A stretch of 31,919 nt of DNA, taken from CAYHGV01 sp964356135 (GTDB taxonomy: Bacteria > Hydrothermota > Tepidihabitantia > CAYHGV01). Below the pieces are notes generated by a model. That model saw nothing but the letters and a program-made list of their open reading frames with translations, ran no database searches and was not told the DNA's origin. The position numbers were made by a program, and so were the translations under genes. Positions within the stretch are counted from its first letter, which is position 1. Each line of letters opens with the position of its first letter. Shown in pieces: positions 16,132 through 25,015 of this stretch. The DNA lies in contig CAYHGV010000027.1 of assembly GCA_964356135.1 (NCBI GenBank), positions 1-31,919 on the forward strand, in the 5' to 3' direction.

Positions 16132-17493
16132 ATGTTAGGAAGGGACCGGATGGCATCGATTATCAGTTATGTTCTGAGTCGTTCGAAGGCAGACCAGACC
16201 GAGGTGATTTTAAATGCTTACGAATCCTATCTTACCCGGTTTGCCAATTCCCAAATCCATCAGAATGTTGCCGAGCATAATACTACCCTGTCAGTCCGGG
16301 CAGTGATCGGGAAAAAGATCGGTGTTGCTTCAACCAACCTCTTAAGCACCCGGGCACTCACCGAGACAGTAAATGTTGCATTGGAGATTTCCCGCCACCA
16401 GGCAGATAATCCAGATTTTCAATCTCTACCCAAGACTAACCGTAGGGATTATGAGCGGCTCAAAACTTATTTTCCAAAGACTCAAAACTGCAGTGCTCTT
16501 GACCGGGCAGCAGCGGTTAAGATTATCTGCGAAGAGGCTAAAGCCAAGGGGCTGCGGGCGTTCGGTTCGTTTACGAACGGTGTCACCGAAATGGCGGTTG
16601 CCAATTCTCTGGGGACATTCGCTTACAATATTGCCACCGATGCCTACTGTAATGTGGCGGCATTAGGTGACCCTTCAGGCTCCGGCTATGCCGAGGGGGC
16701 AGACCGGAATGTTGATAATGTCGATATAGCCGGAGTTGCCTCCCGGGCAATAACGAAGGCTGTCAAAAGCCGTGAGCCCCAGGATATTGAGCCTGGAGTT
16801 TATGAAGTTGTTTTAGAACCGTTAGCGGTAGCAACCTTTCTTGAGTTCTTAGGCTGGCTCGGGCTGGGAGCCAAGACCTATCAGGAGGGAAGGTCGTTCA
16901 TGTGCGGTAAGCTCGGCGAGAAGATTACCGGTGATAACATCAATTTATCCGACGATTTTTCGCAAGGATTTGCCTTTCCTTTTGATTTTGAAGGGGTTGC
17001 CAAGGAGAAAGTGATGTTTATCGATAAGGGTGTGGCGAAGGGGTTGGCCTATGATTCAATGACCGCCCGGAAGGAAGGGAAAAATTCGACCGGCCATGGC
17101 CTGCCCGCTCCGAATGCCTATGGTCCTGTTCCCTGGCATCTCGTTTTAGGAAAAGGCGATACCAACCTCGAGGAGATGATCGGTTCAACGAAACGGGGAA
17201 TCCTCGTCTCCCGGTTCCATTACGTGAATGTCGTCGAGCCGAAAAAGACGATCATCACCGGCATGACCAGAGACGGTACTTTTCTGATCGAAAACGGCGA
17301 AGTGACCCGACCCCTTAAAAACCTCCGTTTCACTGAGAGTATCCTGGGTGCGCTCTCCTTTGTGTCCGGTATATCGAAGGAATCGACTCTGGTTGGGGGC
17401 GGTGCCGGCTATAGCGGCAGATTTGCAACCGGCAGTTTAGTACCAGCACTCAAGACGACAAAGTTCACCTTTACGAGTGCGACTGAATTTTGA
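16132..17493 (+). CDS. TldD/PmbA family protein (TldE/PmbA-like)
   Basis: 453 residues, the usual length. It has typical family segments: an N-terminal part with SVRAVIGKKIGVASTN, a glycine-rich middle (ATDAYCNVAALGDPSGSGYAEG), and a C-terminal part with GIRV-like HYVNVVEPKKTIITGMTRDGTF, ENGEVTRPLKNLRFTESI and GYSGRFATGSLVPALK. It has no HExxxH zinc site, so it is the non-catalytic TldE-type partner rather than TldD. TldD-TldE complexes are metalloproteases that trim peptides and some antitoxins. No tldD lies in the window. GGGGGCG stands before ATG 16132. Confidence 0.9.
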   Translation: MLGRDRMASIISYVLSRSKADQTEVILNAYESYLTRFANSQIHQNVAEHNTTLSVRAVIGKKIGVASTNLLSTRALTETVNVALEISRHQADNPDFQSLPKTNRRDYERLKTYFPKTQNCSALDRAAAVKIICEEAKAKGLRAFGSFTNGVTEMAVANSLGTFAYNIATDAYCNVAALGDPSGSGYAEGADRNVDNVDIAGVASRAITKAVKSREPQDIEPGVYEVVLEPLAVATFLEFLGWLGLGAKTYQEGRSFMCGKLGEKITGDNINLSDDFSQGFAFPFDFEGVAKEKVMFIDKGVAKGLAYDSMTARKEGKNSTGHGLPAPNAYGPVPWHLVLGKGDTNLEEMIGSTKRGILVSRFHYVNVVEPKKTIITGMTRDGTFLIENGEVTRPLKNLRFTESILGALSFVSGISKESTLVGGGAGYSGRFATGSLVPALKTTKFTFTSATEF

Positions 17494-17494
17494 A

Positions 17495-17660
17495 CCACTG
17501 ATGAATACGGATGCAAAGAGATTAAACCACGGAAGACACAGAAGACACGGAATGTATGTAACCACAGATGAACACGGATGCACACAGATATAAACGGGTT
17601 AAATCTCGGAAGACACAGATACAAAGAATCAATCATGGATGAACACAGATGAAAAGTATC
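17495..17660. repeat. ACCACAGATGAACACGGATG-type repeat tract
   Basis: A run of degenerate units such as AACCACGGAAGACACAGAAG, ACCACAGATGAACACGGATG and CACACAGATATAAAC. This low-complexity intergenic family is common in several environmental phyla; relatives lie at 19697-19760, 25425-25452 (reverse) and 26896-26945. Confidence 0.75.
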
Positions 17661-17712
17661 CCCAGAACTCAAATTGTCGAGGCAGACCTCAGTGTTTGCC
17701 CTTCATCGGGTA

Positions 17713-18852
17713 ATGATTAACCTCACGGTTTTAATTCTCATAGCCCAAAGCGTTGCCCCGCCGACCGATGTAAAAGTTTTTGATACTCCGAACGACGCGG
17801 GTGGAAGTATTACGATTACCTGGAATCTTTCAACCGCCGACACGGGCAATGCAGTAGCGTTCAAGGGCTACGAAATTCACCGCTCGGAAAATCCCGGGGG
17901 TCCGTTTGAGAATATCGGCTTTGAACTGCTCGGCAAATCCACCTACGAGGATAAGCAGGTCAAGGACAAAAAAAGTTACTACTATTTTCTTCGGGCTGCC
18001 GGTGCAGAGGGTGGTAGCGATTCTCAAATAATCGGTCCGGTGCGTTCCCGGCCCCAATGGTTCAATACCGGTCGCATCAATGCCCTGGTGATTCTCGGAC
18101 TGTTTTCCGGTTTGGTCCTTTTCTACATCGAGCGGGCGAAGAAAAACAAAAACATTTTCATCCGTAAGATTGCCGGGCTGGATGCGATCGAAGAGGCGGT
18201 CGGCCGATCGACCGAAATGGGCCGGCCGATGCTGTTTTCATTCGGCCTGGGATACATTACCGATGTTGTCACCATCGCAGCGCTTTCGATCTTGGGTCGG
18301 ATCGCGAAAAAGGCCGCCCAGTATGAGACGCCGATCTTGATTCCGAACAATGACCCGATCGTGATGGCGGCAGCTCAGGAGACCGTCAAGCAGGCGTATA
18401 CCGAAGCGGGTCGTCCTGACCTCTACAACCCGGACTATATCACTTTTTTAACAACCGACCAGTTCGGCTATGCAGCCGGGGTGGATGGAATCTTATTGCG
18501 GGAAAAGCCGGGTGCGGTTTTCTGGCAGGGATACTTCTATGCCGAATCGCTCATTTTAGCCGAGACCGGCAATTCGATCGGCGCTATCCAGATTGCCGGG
18601 ACAACTGCCATCATGCAGCTTCCTTTTTTTATTGCTGCCTGCGACTACACCTTAATCGGCGAAGAGATGTATGCGGCGTCTTCTTATTTGACCCGGGAGC
18701 CGATCATGCTTGGCAGTTTAAAGGGTGAAGATATGGCAAAGGTGTTGATTATTGCGGTGCTGGCATTTGCGGCGGTGTTCGGCACGGTCAGTCTCTTTAT
18801 TCCGAAGCTCGGCACAATCTTCAGCGGTTTCGCCCGCTGGTTCAACATGTGA
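17713..18852 (+). CDS. FN3-domain membrane protein, DUF6754-like
   Basis: 379 residues from ATG 17713; the frame also allows GTG 17692 or TTG 17674. A signal peptide (INLTVLILIAQSVA) precedes a fibronectin type III domain at about 20-115 (GSITITWNLS, GYEIHRSENPGGPF, YYYFLRAAG). A transmembrane helix follows (about 130-150), then a conserved soluble part with DAIEEAVGRSTEMGRPMLFS, two or three hydrophobic stretches and a final C-terminal helix (VLIIAVLAFAAVFGTVSLFI). The AIEEAVGRxTEMGRP segment is what I associate with DUF6754. It is the first of four consecutive membrane-protein genes; the function is unknown. Confidence 0.75.
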   Translation: MINLTVLILIAQSVAPPTDVKVFDTPNDAGGSITITWNLSTADTGNAVAFKGYEIHRSENPGGPFENIGFELLGKSTYEDKQVKDKKSYYYFLRAAGAEGGSDSQIIGPVRSRPQWFNTGRINALVILGLFSGLVLFYIERAKKNKNIFIRKIAGLDAIEEAVGRSTEMGRPMLFSFGLGYITDVVTIAALSILGRIAKKAAQYETPILIPNNDPIVMAAAQETVKQAYTEAGRPDLYNPDYITFLTTDQFGYAAGVDGILLREKPGAVFWQGYFYAESLILAETGNSIGAIQIAGTTAIMQLPFFIAACDYTLIGEEMYAASSYLTREPIMLGSLKGEDMAKVLIIAVLAFAAVFGTVSLFIPKLGTIFSGFARWFNM

Positions 18853-18952
18853 TGAAACGGGTAGCGTCGTCCATATTTTTTTGCAATAGCAGGCACTACC
18901 CGAGCTATTTAACTATTGCGACTCGTTTAGAGCCTAATCCAAGACGAGCCGA

Positions 18953-18976
18953 ACCATTTAACCAATTTTTCTTCTG
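18953..18976. repeat. Direct repeat ACCATTTAACCAATT, copy 1
   Basis: A 15-nt exact match followed by a shared TCTTCT; copy 2 lies at 19857-19880. Each copy sits directly before a gene start in the membrane cassette (GTG 18980, ATG 19881). Confidence 0.6.
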
Positions 18977-18979
18977 ATA

Positions 18980-19684
18980 GTGCGCCGTCAGGTTCCCTTA
19001 GCGATAACGTTTATTACCGGCCTTTTGATCGTCGTGGCATTCTTCATTCCCCATAAACCGATGGGTGACCTTGAGCAGCGTTTTTTGGTCTGGTATTCGA
19101 TAATTTTGGGATTCACTTTGGCGATCGGCCTCGACAGTCTGATTCGCCATCACCTCTTGAAAATCCAGCACCGGCGTGAGGGCTGGATATACTCCTGTGT
19201 CCTGCTCGCAGGATTAGTCGCAAGTCTTATTCTTGGTTTTTACTCCTGGGCAAAATTTAAAACCCCGTTGGAGCTGCAGAGTCCGTTTATGTATTTCTAT
19301 CGCTTTTTTATTATCCCGCTGCAGTCAACGATGTTTGCGATCCTCGCATTCTTTATTGCTTCGGCGGCGTATCGGGCGTTCCGGGCTCGAACTTTTGAAG
19401 CCACTCTTCTGCTCATCGCCGCAATCCTCGTGATGTTCGGTCGAGTGCGGTTGGGGCAGTGGGTGTGGGATTATTCTCTGGGTTGGGTCTGGAATAAATT
19501 GACCGTCCTGGTCGGACTTCAGCAGCTCTATCTCTCGAACGATATCTTTGCCCGAATCTGTGACTGGATTATGGAAATTCCTCAGTTGGCAGCCAAGCGG
19601 GGAATCGCGATCGGTGTCGCCTTGGGCGGGATTGCGATGTCAATCCGGGTGATTCTGGGTATTGAACGGAGCTACCTGGCATGA
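18980..19684 (+). CDS. Multipass membrane protein of unknown function
   Basis: 234 residues from GTG 18980. About six hydrophobic segments are visible, among them LAITFITGLLIVVAFFI, FLVWYSIILGFTLAIGL, YSCVLLAGLVASLILGFY, TMFAILAFFIASAA and LLLIAAILVMFG, with a C-terminal pair near the end. No family is recognised. It lies second in the four-gene membrane cassette. Just before it is a motif ACCATTTAACCAATT that recurs before the third gene (19858-19880). Confidence 0.7.
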   Translation: MRRQVPLAITFITGLLIVVAFFIPHKPMGDLEQRFLVWYSIILGFTLAIGLDSLIRHHLLKIQHRREGWIYSCVLLAGLVASLILGFYSWAKFKTPLELQSPFMYFYRFFIIPLQSTMFAILAFFIASAAYRAFRARTFEATLLLIAAILVMFGRVRLGQWVWDYSLGWVWNKLTVLVGLQQLYLSNDIFARICDWIMEIPQLAAKRGIAIGVALGGIAMSIRVILGIERSYLA

Positions 19685-19696
19685 CACAAAACAATA

Positions 19697-19760
19697 TTAA
19701 CCACAGATGCACACAGATAAACGCAGATTATTTACAAGTAAACACAGATATTTATTTTTT
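19697..19760. repeat. ACCACAGATGCACACAGAT-type repeats
   Basis: Degenerate units AACCACAGATGCACACAGAT, AAACGCAGAT and AAACACAGAT of the same family as 17495-17660. Confidence 0.65.
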
Positions 19761-19856
19761 TAATCATCAGCATCCATCCGCATCGCCTCATTTCGAAGTG
19801 AGGCGAATCCTTGCCGATTCATGTTCTGGTGCGGGTGGGTACTATTTAACTTATTA

Positions 19857-19880
19857 CCATTTAACCAATTATCATCTTCT
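19857..19880. repeat. Direct repeat ACCATTTAACCAATT, copy 2
   Basis: Matches 18953-18976 and ends at the ATG 19881. Both copies may belong to a shared upstream sequence duplicated with the genes, or to the local repeat background. Confidence 0.6.
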
Positions 19881-20705
19881 ATGAAGTTTTTTCGGCTGCT
19901 CGCGAATATTGACCGGCGGATCATCTATCTTCTGATCACCATCGCCGTCATCGTTCCGCTGGTCTTAAAACTCACAAGTCCGGTGCGGGTGAGTGAGCCG
20001 GTGAAACAGGCTTACGATGCAGTCGACCGGCTGCCACCGGGTTCGGTCGTCATGGTTTCGGTTGATTTCGAGCCCTCGTCCGCGCCTGAAGTCTATCCGA
20101 TGCTCTTGGCTCTCCTGCGCCATGCCTTTAAAAAGGATTTGAAAGTCATCCTGATGGGGCATTTGGTTTTAGGCCAGCCTCTGGGGGCGGAAGCATTGGA
20201 GAGTACATCAAAAGAGTTTAATAAACAATACGGTGTTGACTATGTCAATTTGGGTTACCGCCCGGGCTATATCGCTTTGATGCTCGGCATCGGCAAGGAG
20301 ATTCGGGACTTCTTTTCGTATGATTATAAGGCGGTGCCCTTTGACCGGTTGCCGTTAATGGCGGGTATCCATAATTACTCTAATATCGACCTCCTGGTCG
20401 TGCTCACCCACGGCGATTCCGGTGATTGGTGGGTGCGCACCGCCGGCGCTCGTTACGGGGTGAAGATTATTGTCGGTTCGACCGGAGTCACCGCACCTGA
20501 CCTCTACCCGTATCTTCAGTCCCACCAGATTGAAGGACTGATCGGCGGACTCCAGGGCGCAGCCGAGTATGAGTATTTGATAAAACAGTTCGGCAGCGCG
20601 GTCCTGGGAATGCCTGCCCAATCGATTGCCCACGGACTGATTATTCTATTTATCATTCTCGGCAACATCGGCTACTTCGTTATGAGGAAAAGGCGGGAGC
20701 ATTGA
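19881..20705 (+). CDS. Membrane-anchored protein with Rossmann-like soluble domain, unknown function
   Basis: 274 residues from ATG 19881; an earlier in-frame ATG at 19821 lies in repeat-rich DNA and adds a poor N-terminus. One transmembrane helix near 14-30 (IIYLLITIAVIVPLVL) and one at the C-terminus (LIILFIILGNIGYFVM) bracket a soluble alpha/beta domain with alternating strands and helices (GSVVMVSVDFEP, LKVILMGHLVLG, IDLLVVLTHGDSGDWW, VKIIVGSTGVTAPDLYPYL). No family is recognised. The last His codon and stop are part of a GCATTGATG repeat unit. It is third in the membrane cassette. Confidence 0.75.
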   Translation: MKFFRLLANIDRRIIYLLITIAVIVPLVLKLTSPVRVSEPVKQAYDAVDRLPPGSVVMVSVDFEPSSAPEVYPMLLALLRHAFKKDLKVILMGHLVLGQPLGAEALESTSKEFNKQYGVDYVNLGYRPGYIALMLGIGKEIRDFFSYDYKAVPFDRLPLMAGIHNYSNIDLLVVLTHGDSGDWWVRTAGARYGVKIIVGSTGVTAPDLYPYLQSHQIEGLIGGLQGAAEYEYLIKQFGSAVLGMPAQSIAHGLIILFIILGNIGYFVMRKRREH

Positions 20706-20884
20706 TGCAGACTGATGTGGGTATTAAAAGAAACATAGAATGTCCACTGATGGAAACTGAGATAGACAGAGTAGGATCGAGGAAGGCATTGATGAAAATT
20801 GATAAAGTGTTTTGTTTAAATCAATTATCTCATTGTAAATCAATATCGATTATATCAATCTTTTCTCAGTTTACATCAATGCTC
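20699..20884. repeat. Inverted cluster of GCATTGATG-type repeats
   Basis: Forward units at 20699-20717, 20744-20765 and 20785-20807 face reverse units at about 20814-20834, 20831-20848 and 20864-20884 (TCTCAGTTTACATCAATGCT). The arrangement is the same as at 15907-16116, and the first unit supplies the end of the upstream gene. Confidence 0.7.
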
Positions 20885-20904
20885 GATTCTGGGGTTAGAT
20901 TCTA

Positions 20905-21516
20905 ATGGCGGAAATCATCGGCACCTGGATTGCGGCAACCCTAACGATCGCGATCTTATCGTTTCTCTACAAGGATAATCCATTATACCGCTTTGCCGAA
21001 CATCTCTATGTCGGTGCGTCGGCCGGATTCATGGTCGTCTATTTCTGGGCGTCGGATGTAAAGCCGATGCTCGTCGACCGGTTTTTGACTTCGACCGGCT
21101 GGGAGAAGTGGATTCTCGTGGTGCCGGCGTTCTTAGGAATAATTATGTTCACCCGCTGGTTTCCCAAAATCAGCTGGGTATCGCGCTGGTCGATTGCATT
21201 TACCGTCGGCATCGGTGCGGGGATCGGAATTACCTCCAGTGTCCAGGGGTTTCTCCTGCCCCAGATGCAGGCGACGCTTTTACCGCTAAACACGGCGAAT
21301 AACATTATTTTAGTCGTGGGCACCATCACCACGATCTTCTATTTCTATTTTTCGCGTGCCCACACAGGGGTATTGGGAGTGGGTTCACGAATCGGCATTG
21401 TCTTCATTATGGTTGCCTTTGGTGCTTCGTTCGGCTATACGGTCATGGCACGGATTTCTCTATTGATCGGCAGGATGTATTTTTTGCTCCACAACTGGCT
21501 CGGGATTGTGAGGTAG
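20905..21516 (+). CDS. Multipass membrane protein of unknown function
   Basis: 203 residues with about six transmembrane segments: IIGTWIAATLTIAILSFLY, LYVGASAGFMVVYFWA, WILVVPAFLGIIMFTRW, SIAFTVGIGAGIGITSSVQG, IILVVGTITTIFYFYFS and IGIVFIMVAFGASFGYTVMA. The N-terminus faces a short conserved-looking DNPLYRFAEHLYVG. It is fourth in the membrane cassette. No clear Shine-Dalgarno is seen; repeats end 20 nt before the start. The function is unknown. Confidence 0.75.
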   Translation: MAEIIGTWIAATLTIAILSFLYKDNPLYRFAEHLYVGASAGFMVVYFWASDVKPMLVDRFLTSTGWEKWILVVPAFLGIIMFTRWFPKISWVSRWSIAFTVGIGAGIGITSSVQGFLLPQMQATLLPLNTANNIILVVGTITTIFYFYFSRAHTGVLGVGSRIGIVFIMVAFGASFGYTVMARISLLIGRMYFLLHNWLGIVR

Positions 21517-21540
21517 TTCACAAATTAACGGGGGTAAACG

Positions 21541-22095
21541 GTGAAACGTTCGGTCGTTGATTTTTTCAAAATCATCAAACGGCGGCGAAGCATACACTCG
21601 TTCACCGCCGGGGGTGTCACCGATAAAGAAATACAGATCTTGCTTGAATCGGCACGGTGGGCGCCGACTGCCGGCAATAAACAGCCGTGGCGGTTTGTCG
21701 TTGTCCGGAGGCCAGAAATAATAGCAAAATTGGTTGAGTCGGCGGAAATAGGATATTCGATGAATTTTGTTAGGAAAGCTCCGGTCGTGGTCGTCGTTTG
21801 CGCTGACCTCGGCATCTATAAAAAGAAAAGCAAGCGCTGGCAAACGTTAGGACCGGCTCTGTTCTGCGTCCAGGACACTGCCGCTGCAATCGAAAATCTT
21901 CTCCTCACCGCCTGTGCTCTGGGTTTGGGTGCGTGCTGGGTCGGTGCATTCTACGAAGACCGGGTGAGGGATACATTGAGATTGCCTAAAGGTATGAAGC
22001 CGATTGCGCTCATCCCGGTCGGCCACACCAAATCGAAAGCGAAACCTCCGCCGAAAAAATCCTTGAAAGAAATCGTCCAGTATGAAACTTATTAG
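21541..22095 (+). CDS. Nitroreductase family protein
   Basis: 184 residues, FMN-dependent nitroreductase fold. The N-terminal FMN motif KRRRSIHSFTAGGVT (about 11-25) replaces the usual RRSIRxF. It is followed by ESARWAPTAGNKQPWRFVVV, QDTAAAIENLLLTACALGLGACWVGAF and a final IPVGHTKSKAKPPPKKSL. Members reduce nitro-compounds, quinones or flavins with NAD(P)H; the substrate here is unknown. It starts with GTG 21541 after GGGGGT, 24 nt after the membrane cassette. It may be co-transcribed with the next gene, 11 nt downstream. Confidence 0.93.
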   Translation: MKRSVVDFFKIIKRRRSIHSFTAGGVTDKEIQILLESARWAPTAGNKQPWRFVVVRRPEIIAKLVESAEIGYSMNFVRKAPVVVVVCADLGIYKKKSKRWQTLGPALFCVQDTAAAIENLLLTACALGLGACWVGAFYEDRVRDTLRLPKGMKPIALIPVGHTKSKAKPPPKKSLKEIVQYETY

Positions 22096-22106
22096 GAGGA
22101 ATGGTG

Positions 22107-23063
22107 ATGATTACTCCCCTTAATCTCGCCCAGAAACCGACGCCGGTAACGGTGCTCGATGGGCTCGTGCCCGGAATAAAAATCCACATCAAGCGCGACG
22201 ATATGACCGGGCTTTTGACTTCCGGTAATAAAATCAGGAAATTGGAGTTTTTGCTTGCCGACGCCCTGGCAAAAGGTTGCAATCTTGTGATCACCTGCGG
22301 CCCGGTTCAGTCGAACCATGTCCGGTCGACGATTGCCGCCTGCACGATGGTCGGCTTGAAACCGGTTGGAGTTTTGCGCGGTGAAGAGAAAAAAATCCCG
22401 GACGGCAACTATCTGATCGATGCGCTGCTGGGCGGGGATTACCGATTTATCACTGCCGACGAGTATCATACGGTTGATGCGATTATGGAGAGTGTCGCCC
22501 TCGATTATAAGGTGAAAGGGTTCAGACCGTATATTATTCCGGAAGGCGGTTCGAACGGGGTTGGGGCATTGGGGTATGCTCAAGTTGTTGTCGAACTGGT
22601 CGATTATATTTTAAGGAATAAAATCGATGCCATTTTTACTGCGGTCGGGTCGGGTGGGACCTATTCCGGGTTGTTAGTGGGAAAGCACCTCCAGGGATTG
22701 GAGATCCCTCTCTACGGGATTTTAGTCGCCCACGACATACCGACATTTCAAATGAGAATCGGCAAGATCATCGGCGAGATGGAAGTCGTGCTCGAGAAAA
22801 AATTTTTTATTTCGCTCGATGAATTTATGCTGCACGATGAGTATCTGGGACCGGGCTATGCCCAAATCTATCCTGAAGTTGTTGAAACTATTAAAAAGAT
22901 AGCGAAATTCGGGATTCTTTTGGACCCGGTCTATACCGCCAAGACATTTTACGGCATGCTCTGTGAACTCAAAGACCTCCCCTGTAAAAACCCCCTGTTC
23001 ATCCACACCGGCGGCATCTTCAGTCTGTTTCCGTTCAAAGACGAACTTTTCAAAGGAGGTTAA
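22107..23063 (+). CDS. PLP-dependent D-cysteine desulfhydrase / ACC deaminase family enzyme
   Basis: 318 residues, fold type II PLP enzyme. The PLP lysine is Lys42 in SGNKIRKLEF. The active-site stretch is GPVQSNHVRSTIAAC (Ser69), the phosphate-binding loop AVGSGGTYSGL, and the family end is LDPVYTAKTFYGML with HTGGIFSLF. It would release H2S, ammonia and pyruvate from D-cysteine, or deaminate ACC; the sequence alone does not separate the two, and D-cysteine desulfhydrase is the commoner role. ATG 22107 is 7 nt after AGGAGG; the earlier ATG 22101 is too close to it. Confidence 0.9.
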   Translation: MITPLNLAQKPTPVTVLDGLVPGIKIHIKRDDMTGLLTSGNKIRKLEFLLADALAKGCNLVITCGPVQSNHVRSTIAACTMVGLKPVGVLRGEEKKIPDGNYLIDALLGGDYRFITADEYHTVDAIMESVALDYKVKGFRPYIIPEGGSNGVGALGYAQVVVELVDYILRNKIDAIFTAVGSGGTYSGLLVGKHLQGLEIPLYGILVAHDIPTFQMRIGKIIGEMEVVLEKKFFISLDEFMLHDEYLGPGYAQIYPEVVETIKKIAKFGILLDPVYTAKTFYGMLCELKDLPCKNPLFIHTGGIFSLFPFKDELFKGG

Positions 23064-23065
23064 TT

Positions 23066-23965
23066 ATGGAGAAAAGTATGAAAAGGATATCTGTTAGAAA
23101 AGGTATTAAATATCTTCCCAGTCAATATAGAGAAGAAGATGAACTGAAATCTATATTTAAAGAGCATGTTGGTATTATTTTTGGTAATAATTCCATATTT
23201 TTTGAAGGAGCTAAAATTAAAAGTAATTCGGGTATAGGCTCAATACCAGATGGTTTTGTTTTGTTATTAGAAGATGAGAAATGGTTTCTTATTGAAGTAG
23301 AATTGGTAGCACATCCATTATACGACCACATAGTCTCTCAAATAAGTAAATTCAATATTGCAATTAAGAACCACGAAAATAAGAATAAATTAATTGATGC
23401 GTTTTATGAAGAACTTAATAGTAGTCCGCTGAAAGATAGAATTGGGTCTTTAGGAATTAAGAAAGAATTATACAAGGTTCTAACGGATATTATAAATAAA
23501 AATCCAAAAGTTGTGATAATTATAGATAAAAAAACAGGTGAGGTTGTAGAAGCATGTGATAGCTTACCCTTTCCATCTGAAATTTTAGAATTCAAAACAT
23601 ATTATGGTGAGGGTGAAGCTTATGGTGATTCTATTTATTCTTTTGACACTCTCGATGTTGAAAAGCCTCAAGTTCGAGAGGAAACCACTAAGAGACATTT
23701 ATATGGTGCTGCACGATTTGAGCAAGTTTTAGAGGTTGTGGAATTGGTATTACTTAAGGGGAAAAGTTACAATGAAGCTGCAAAAGACGTAGCAAATCGT
23801 AAAAAGATTACTGTAAACGCAGTTTACGATAAATGTATTCGCCAATTAAACATGACAACGAAGCAGTTTAAAGAGTTGCTTCGAAATAGGGACAGGATAA
23901 TAAAGTTTCTTTACGAACGATTTCCTGATGAAAAAGATAAAATTGATAACCTACTGAAAAAATAA
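23066..23965 (+). CDS. PD-(D/E)XK nuclease-like protein
   Basis: 299 residues, strongly AT-rich compared with the genes before it. Residues 24-100 have the layout of a NucS/DUF91-like nuclease core: an early Glu in the first helix (EEDELKSIF), then IPDGFVLL (Asp62), WFLIEVEL (Glu77 and Glu79, where the usual lysine is replaced by Glu) and SQISKF (Gln92). The C-terminal part (about 215-299) is helical and may bind nucleic acid. Its Shine-Dalgarno AAAGGAGG lies in the end of the preceding gene, only 2 nt before it. The assignment is by pattern only; the K-to-E change could mean altered or lost activity. Confidence 0.5.
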   Translation: MEKSMKRISVRKGIKYLPSQYREEDELKSIFKEHVGIIFGNNSIFFEGAKIKSNSGIGSIPDGFVLLLEDEKWFLIEVELVAHPLYDHIVSQISKFNIAIKNHENKNKLIDAFYEELNSSPLKDRIGSLGIKKELYKVLTDIINKNPKVVIIIDKKTGEVVEACDSLPFPSEILEFKTYYGEGEAYGDSIYSFDTLDVEKPQVREETTKRHLYGAARFEQVLEVVELVLLKGKSYNEAAKDVANRKKITVNAVYDKCIRQLNMTTKQFKELLRNRDRIIKFLYERFPDEKDKIDNLLKK

Positions 23966-24076
23966 AAAGGTGTTCAAATTAAATAAAACAGAGGAATGTA
24001 TCGTGTCCATTTTAGTTCTAGTGATGCATCTACATACTGAGAAAATGGTTACTATTTTGTTAAAAAGGGAAGCAAT

Positions 24077-25009
24077 ATGAGTGGTGCCCCCAGTTCGGTC
24101 GACTGTTATGTTACAATTATTGTTGTCCTGCCAGTTTGTCTTCATTTAGACGGTAGGACATTTTGTCTACCCTATAAAAATGGGACTCAAATTGAGATCC
24201 AAACTGAGAATTTCTTCAGCGAGCGTGAAACAAGTCTGGGGTCTGCAAGTGGTTTTGAAATAGATTCAGATGATTTCAGCCATTTCAGATTTACCCGTAT
24301 TAAGATGAAGATACCCGATTTTGCAAAAGAACCTATTGACCAGAATGCCATATTAGAGCAGTACAGAGACGTTTTCTTCCGTTCATTAAACATTTTTATA
24401 GATTCAGTTAGAATAGCATTAAAAAGGTATGGGCTAAGAAATTTCCATCATTATGATGATTTTAGTGAACAGGTAATAGCTAAACCATCTGAGAAATTAA
24501 ATCCTTCTGGGACTGTTAGTTGTTTTATTTCATTTGAGAAGGGTCATCTTGTAACAGCTAAGCCTCTGAGGTCTGAAGTAGAACATACAAAAATACAGGA
24601 GATGTTAAGTCAAACAGTTACTTTGCCTGAGGCTTTTATTTCTGATGCCAAGAGAGAATTCTATTACAATAACGATCTGCATGCTCTTCTTAATGCAGTC
24701 ATAGCTTTGGAAATAATGTTGTCTGATACTATAAGAAGTATCGCTATTAAAAAAGGAGTTGGTAAAGGATCTATCGATATATTCTTAGTTGAAGTGGGCT
24801 TGTCAGGCAATTTAAAAACGACTTTGAGATTACTTGTTCCGGAAAGTGTTGAGTTACCATCTAATGAAACTTTTCAGAAGTGTCAAGCAGCTATCACTAT
24901 TCGCAATGCGATAGCTCATGAGGGGCGAAGAGAAATATCTCATGAAGAGGTAAGTGATCTAATAGATAATATAGAATCGATGCTTAGATTTTTAGAAGAT
25001 CTTAGTTGA
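24077..25009 (+). CDS. Protein with C-terminal HEPN-like domain
   Basis: 310 residues, AT-rich. Residues 1-190 are of unknown fold. The last ~120 residues are helical (EFYYNNDLHALLNAVIALEIMLS) and contain RNAIAHEGR at 276-284, an RX4H motif typical of HEPN ribonucleases and abortive-infection proteins. AGGGA precedes ATG 24077. It follows the PD-(D/E)XK-like gene by 111 bp and is followed 6 bp later by another unknown gene. A role in defence is plausible from motif and context but not shown; HEPN domains also occur in non-defence proteins. Confidence 0.6.
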   Translation: MSGAPSSVDCYVTIIVVLPVCLHLDGRTFCLPYKNGTQIEIQTENFFSERETSLGSASGFEIDSDDFSHFRFTRIKMKIPDFAKEPIDQNAILEQYRDVFFRSLNIFIDSVRIALKRYGLRNFHHYDDFSEQVIAKPSEKLNPSGTVSCFISFEKGHLVTAKPLRSEVEHTKIQEMLSQTVTLPEAFISDAKREFYYNNDLHALLNAVIALEIMLSDTIRSIAIKKGVGKGSIDIFLVEVGLSGNLKTTLRLLVPESVELPSNETFQKCQAAITIRNAIAHEGRREISHEEVSDLIDNIESMLRFLEDLS

Positions 25010-25015
25010 TGTCAA

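Noticed and set aside
17495..17660. CRISPR array
   Set aside because: The units are degenerate, lack constant length and have no unique spacers.
18858..18902. Inverted repeat CGGGTAG / CTACCCG after the FN3 membrane gene as a terminator
   Set aside because: The arms are about 31 nt apart and the T-run lies in the loop, not after the stem.
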